Source: Verrucomicrobiota bacterium
GTDB taxonomy: Bacteria > Verrucomicrobiota > Verrucomicrobiia > Limisphaerales > AV2
Reading direction: 5' to 3'
Length of the DNA stretch: 5,285 bases
Assembly (NCBI GenBank): GCA_003219345.1
Contig: QHOP01000216.1
Span: 1-5,285 of the forward strand
Part shown: piece after piece, positions 4,833-5,285 of the stretch
Numbering within the stretch: position 1 is the first letter of the stretch
How the letters are laid out: each line of letters opens with the position of its first letter
Program-made: the position numbers and the translations under genes
Notes under the pieces: model-generated
The model's input: only the letters and a program-made list of their open reading frames with translations
Told to the model about the DNA's origin: nothing
Database searches by the model: none

Positions 4833-5285
4833 ATGAAATCCTCGATAGCAAAACCAACGGCGATGGCTTCGCTCATTCTGCTGAACAGTCTGTTTCAAAA
4901 GGAGCTGGCTTTGGCCGACGGTTGTCCGGCACCCAGCTTTGCAGGGCCGCTCTGGTTCACCGCGGGATTGTATCCTGTATCTGTTGCAGTGGGCGACTTG
5001 AACGGCGATGGCAGAGCGGACCTCGCCACGACAGGCTCGGTGTTGTTGGGCAATGGCGATGGCACGTTCCAAGCCGCTATCAACTATCGCGCGGGAACGA
5101 ATCCCGTTTCAGTGGCGGTGGGCGACTTCAACGGTGATGGCAAGGCCGACCTCGTGACGGTGAACAATTCCACCTGCCCCATCTGCGTGTCGCAGGGCAA
5201 CGGCAACCTATCGGTTCTGCTGGGCAAGGGTGACGGGACTTTCCAAGGCGCCGTCAACTACGGCGCTGGAACGGCACCCGTTTCC
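4833..5285 (+). CDS. Exported FG-GAP/VCBS-repeat beta-propeller protein, 3' end beyond window
   Basis: The frame is open from the ATG at 4833 to the last base (151 codons visible), so the gene is truncated by the window edge. Residues 1-28 resemble a signal peptide, with a hydrophobic run at about 10-21 and a possible cleavage after ALA at 26-28; the Lys-Glu before it is untypical. Two Ca-binding loops of the DxNxDGxxD type are visible, DLNGDGRAD (55-63) and DFNGDGKAD (98-106), each followed by a G(N/K)GDGTFQ turn (73-80 and 131-138). These are hallmarks of FG-GAP/VCBS blades as found in integrin alpha-chain-like propellers and many bacterial surface proteins. The first two blades repeat with a 43-residue (129-base) period. 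The second blade carries an insert with CPIC (115-118). The protein probably acts outside the cell or on its surface, often in adhesion or matrix binding, but ligand and anchoring cannot be judged without the C-terminus. Confidence 0.9.
   Translation, partial: MKSSIAKPTAMASLILLNSLFQKELALADGCPAPSFAGPLWFTAGLYPVSVAVGDLNGDGRADLATTGSVLLGNGDGTFQAAINYRAGTNPVSVAVGDFNGDGKADLVTVNNSTCPICVSQGNGNLSVLLGKGDGTFQGAVNYGAGTAPVS

Noticed and set aside
4718..5137. 139-codon + strand frame starting with a good ribosome binding site
   Set aside because: It overlaps the FG-GAP gene in another frame for about 300 bases. The FG-GAP frame has clear repeated motifs and its own ribosome binding site.

Overview
The window reads as a chromosomal fragment of a fairly GC-rich bacterium. 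It is probably a member of the Verrucomicrobiota related to Pedosphaera/Limisphaerales. I infer this from the type of intergenic palindromic repeats and from the style of the small TPR protein and the FG-GAP protein, recalled from memory and not from a search. I see no rRNA, tRNA, CRISPR array, transposase or phage gene.

Layout, left to right. A short GC-rich palindrome (8-34) precedes a PIG-L/LmbE-type deacetylase gene on the + strand (101-958), which has a near-ideal ribosome binding site. The deacetylase converges on a D-alanyl-D-alanine carboxypeptidase/endopeptidase of the PBP4 (peptidase S13) family on the - strand (1194 to about 2819). The 235-base gap between these two stop codons is largely filled by two unrelated palindromic repeats (1038-1123 and 1164-1185). 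The 5' end of the PBP4 gene looks as if it lies in, or was replaced by, another dispersed repeat (about 2773-2900), so its true start is uncertain. Divergently on the + strand come a small four-unit TPR protein (2982-3479) and, 30 bases later, a two-TM membrane protein of unknown function (3510-4208). These two are probably one operon.

From 4209 to 4832 there is no convincing gene. The stretch holds a striking composite palindrome made of four mini-hairpins (4270-4406), a series of smaller stem-loops, and the leader of the last gene. That gene (4833 to the right edge, incomplete) encodes an exported FG-GAP/VCBS beta-propeller protein with two DxNxDGxxD calcium loops visible.

The genes do not form one obvious pathway. 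The PBP4 homologue acts on peptidoglycan in the periplasm, the propeller protein is a probable surface or secreted protein, the deacetylase is probably a cytosolic enzyme on an N-acetylated amino sugar, and the TPR/membrane pair has no assigned role. The most unusual content is the intergenic repeat DNA: at least four different palindromic elements in about 5 kb, one with paired changes that keep its stems intact. I found no clear evidence of a novel defence or mobile system.
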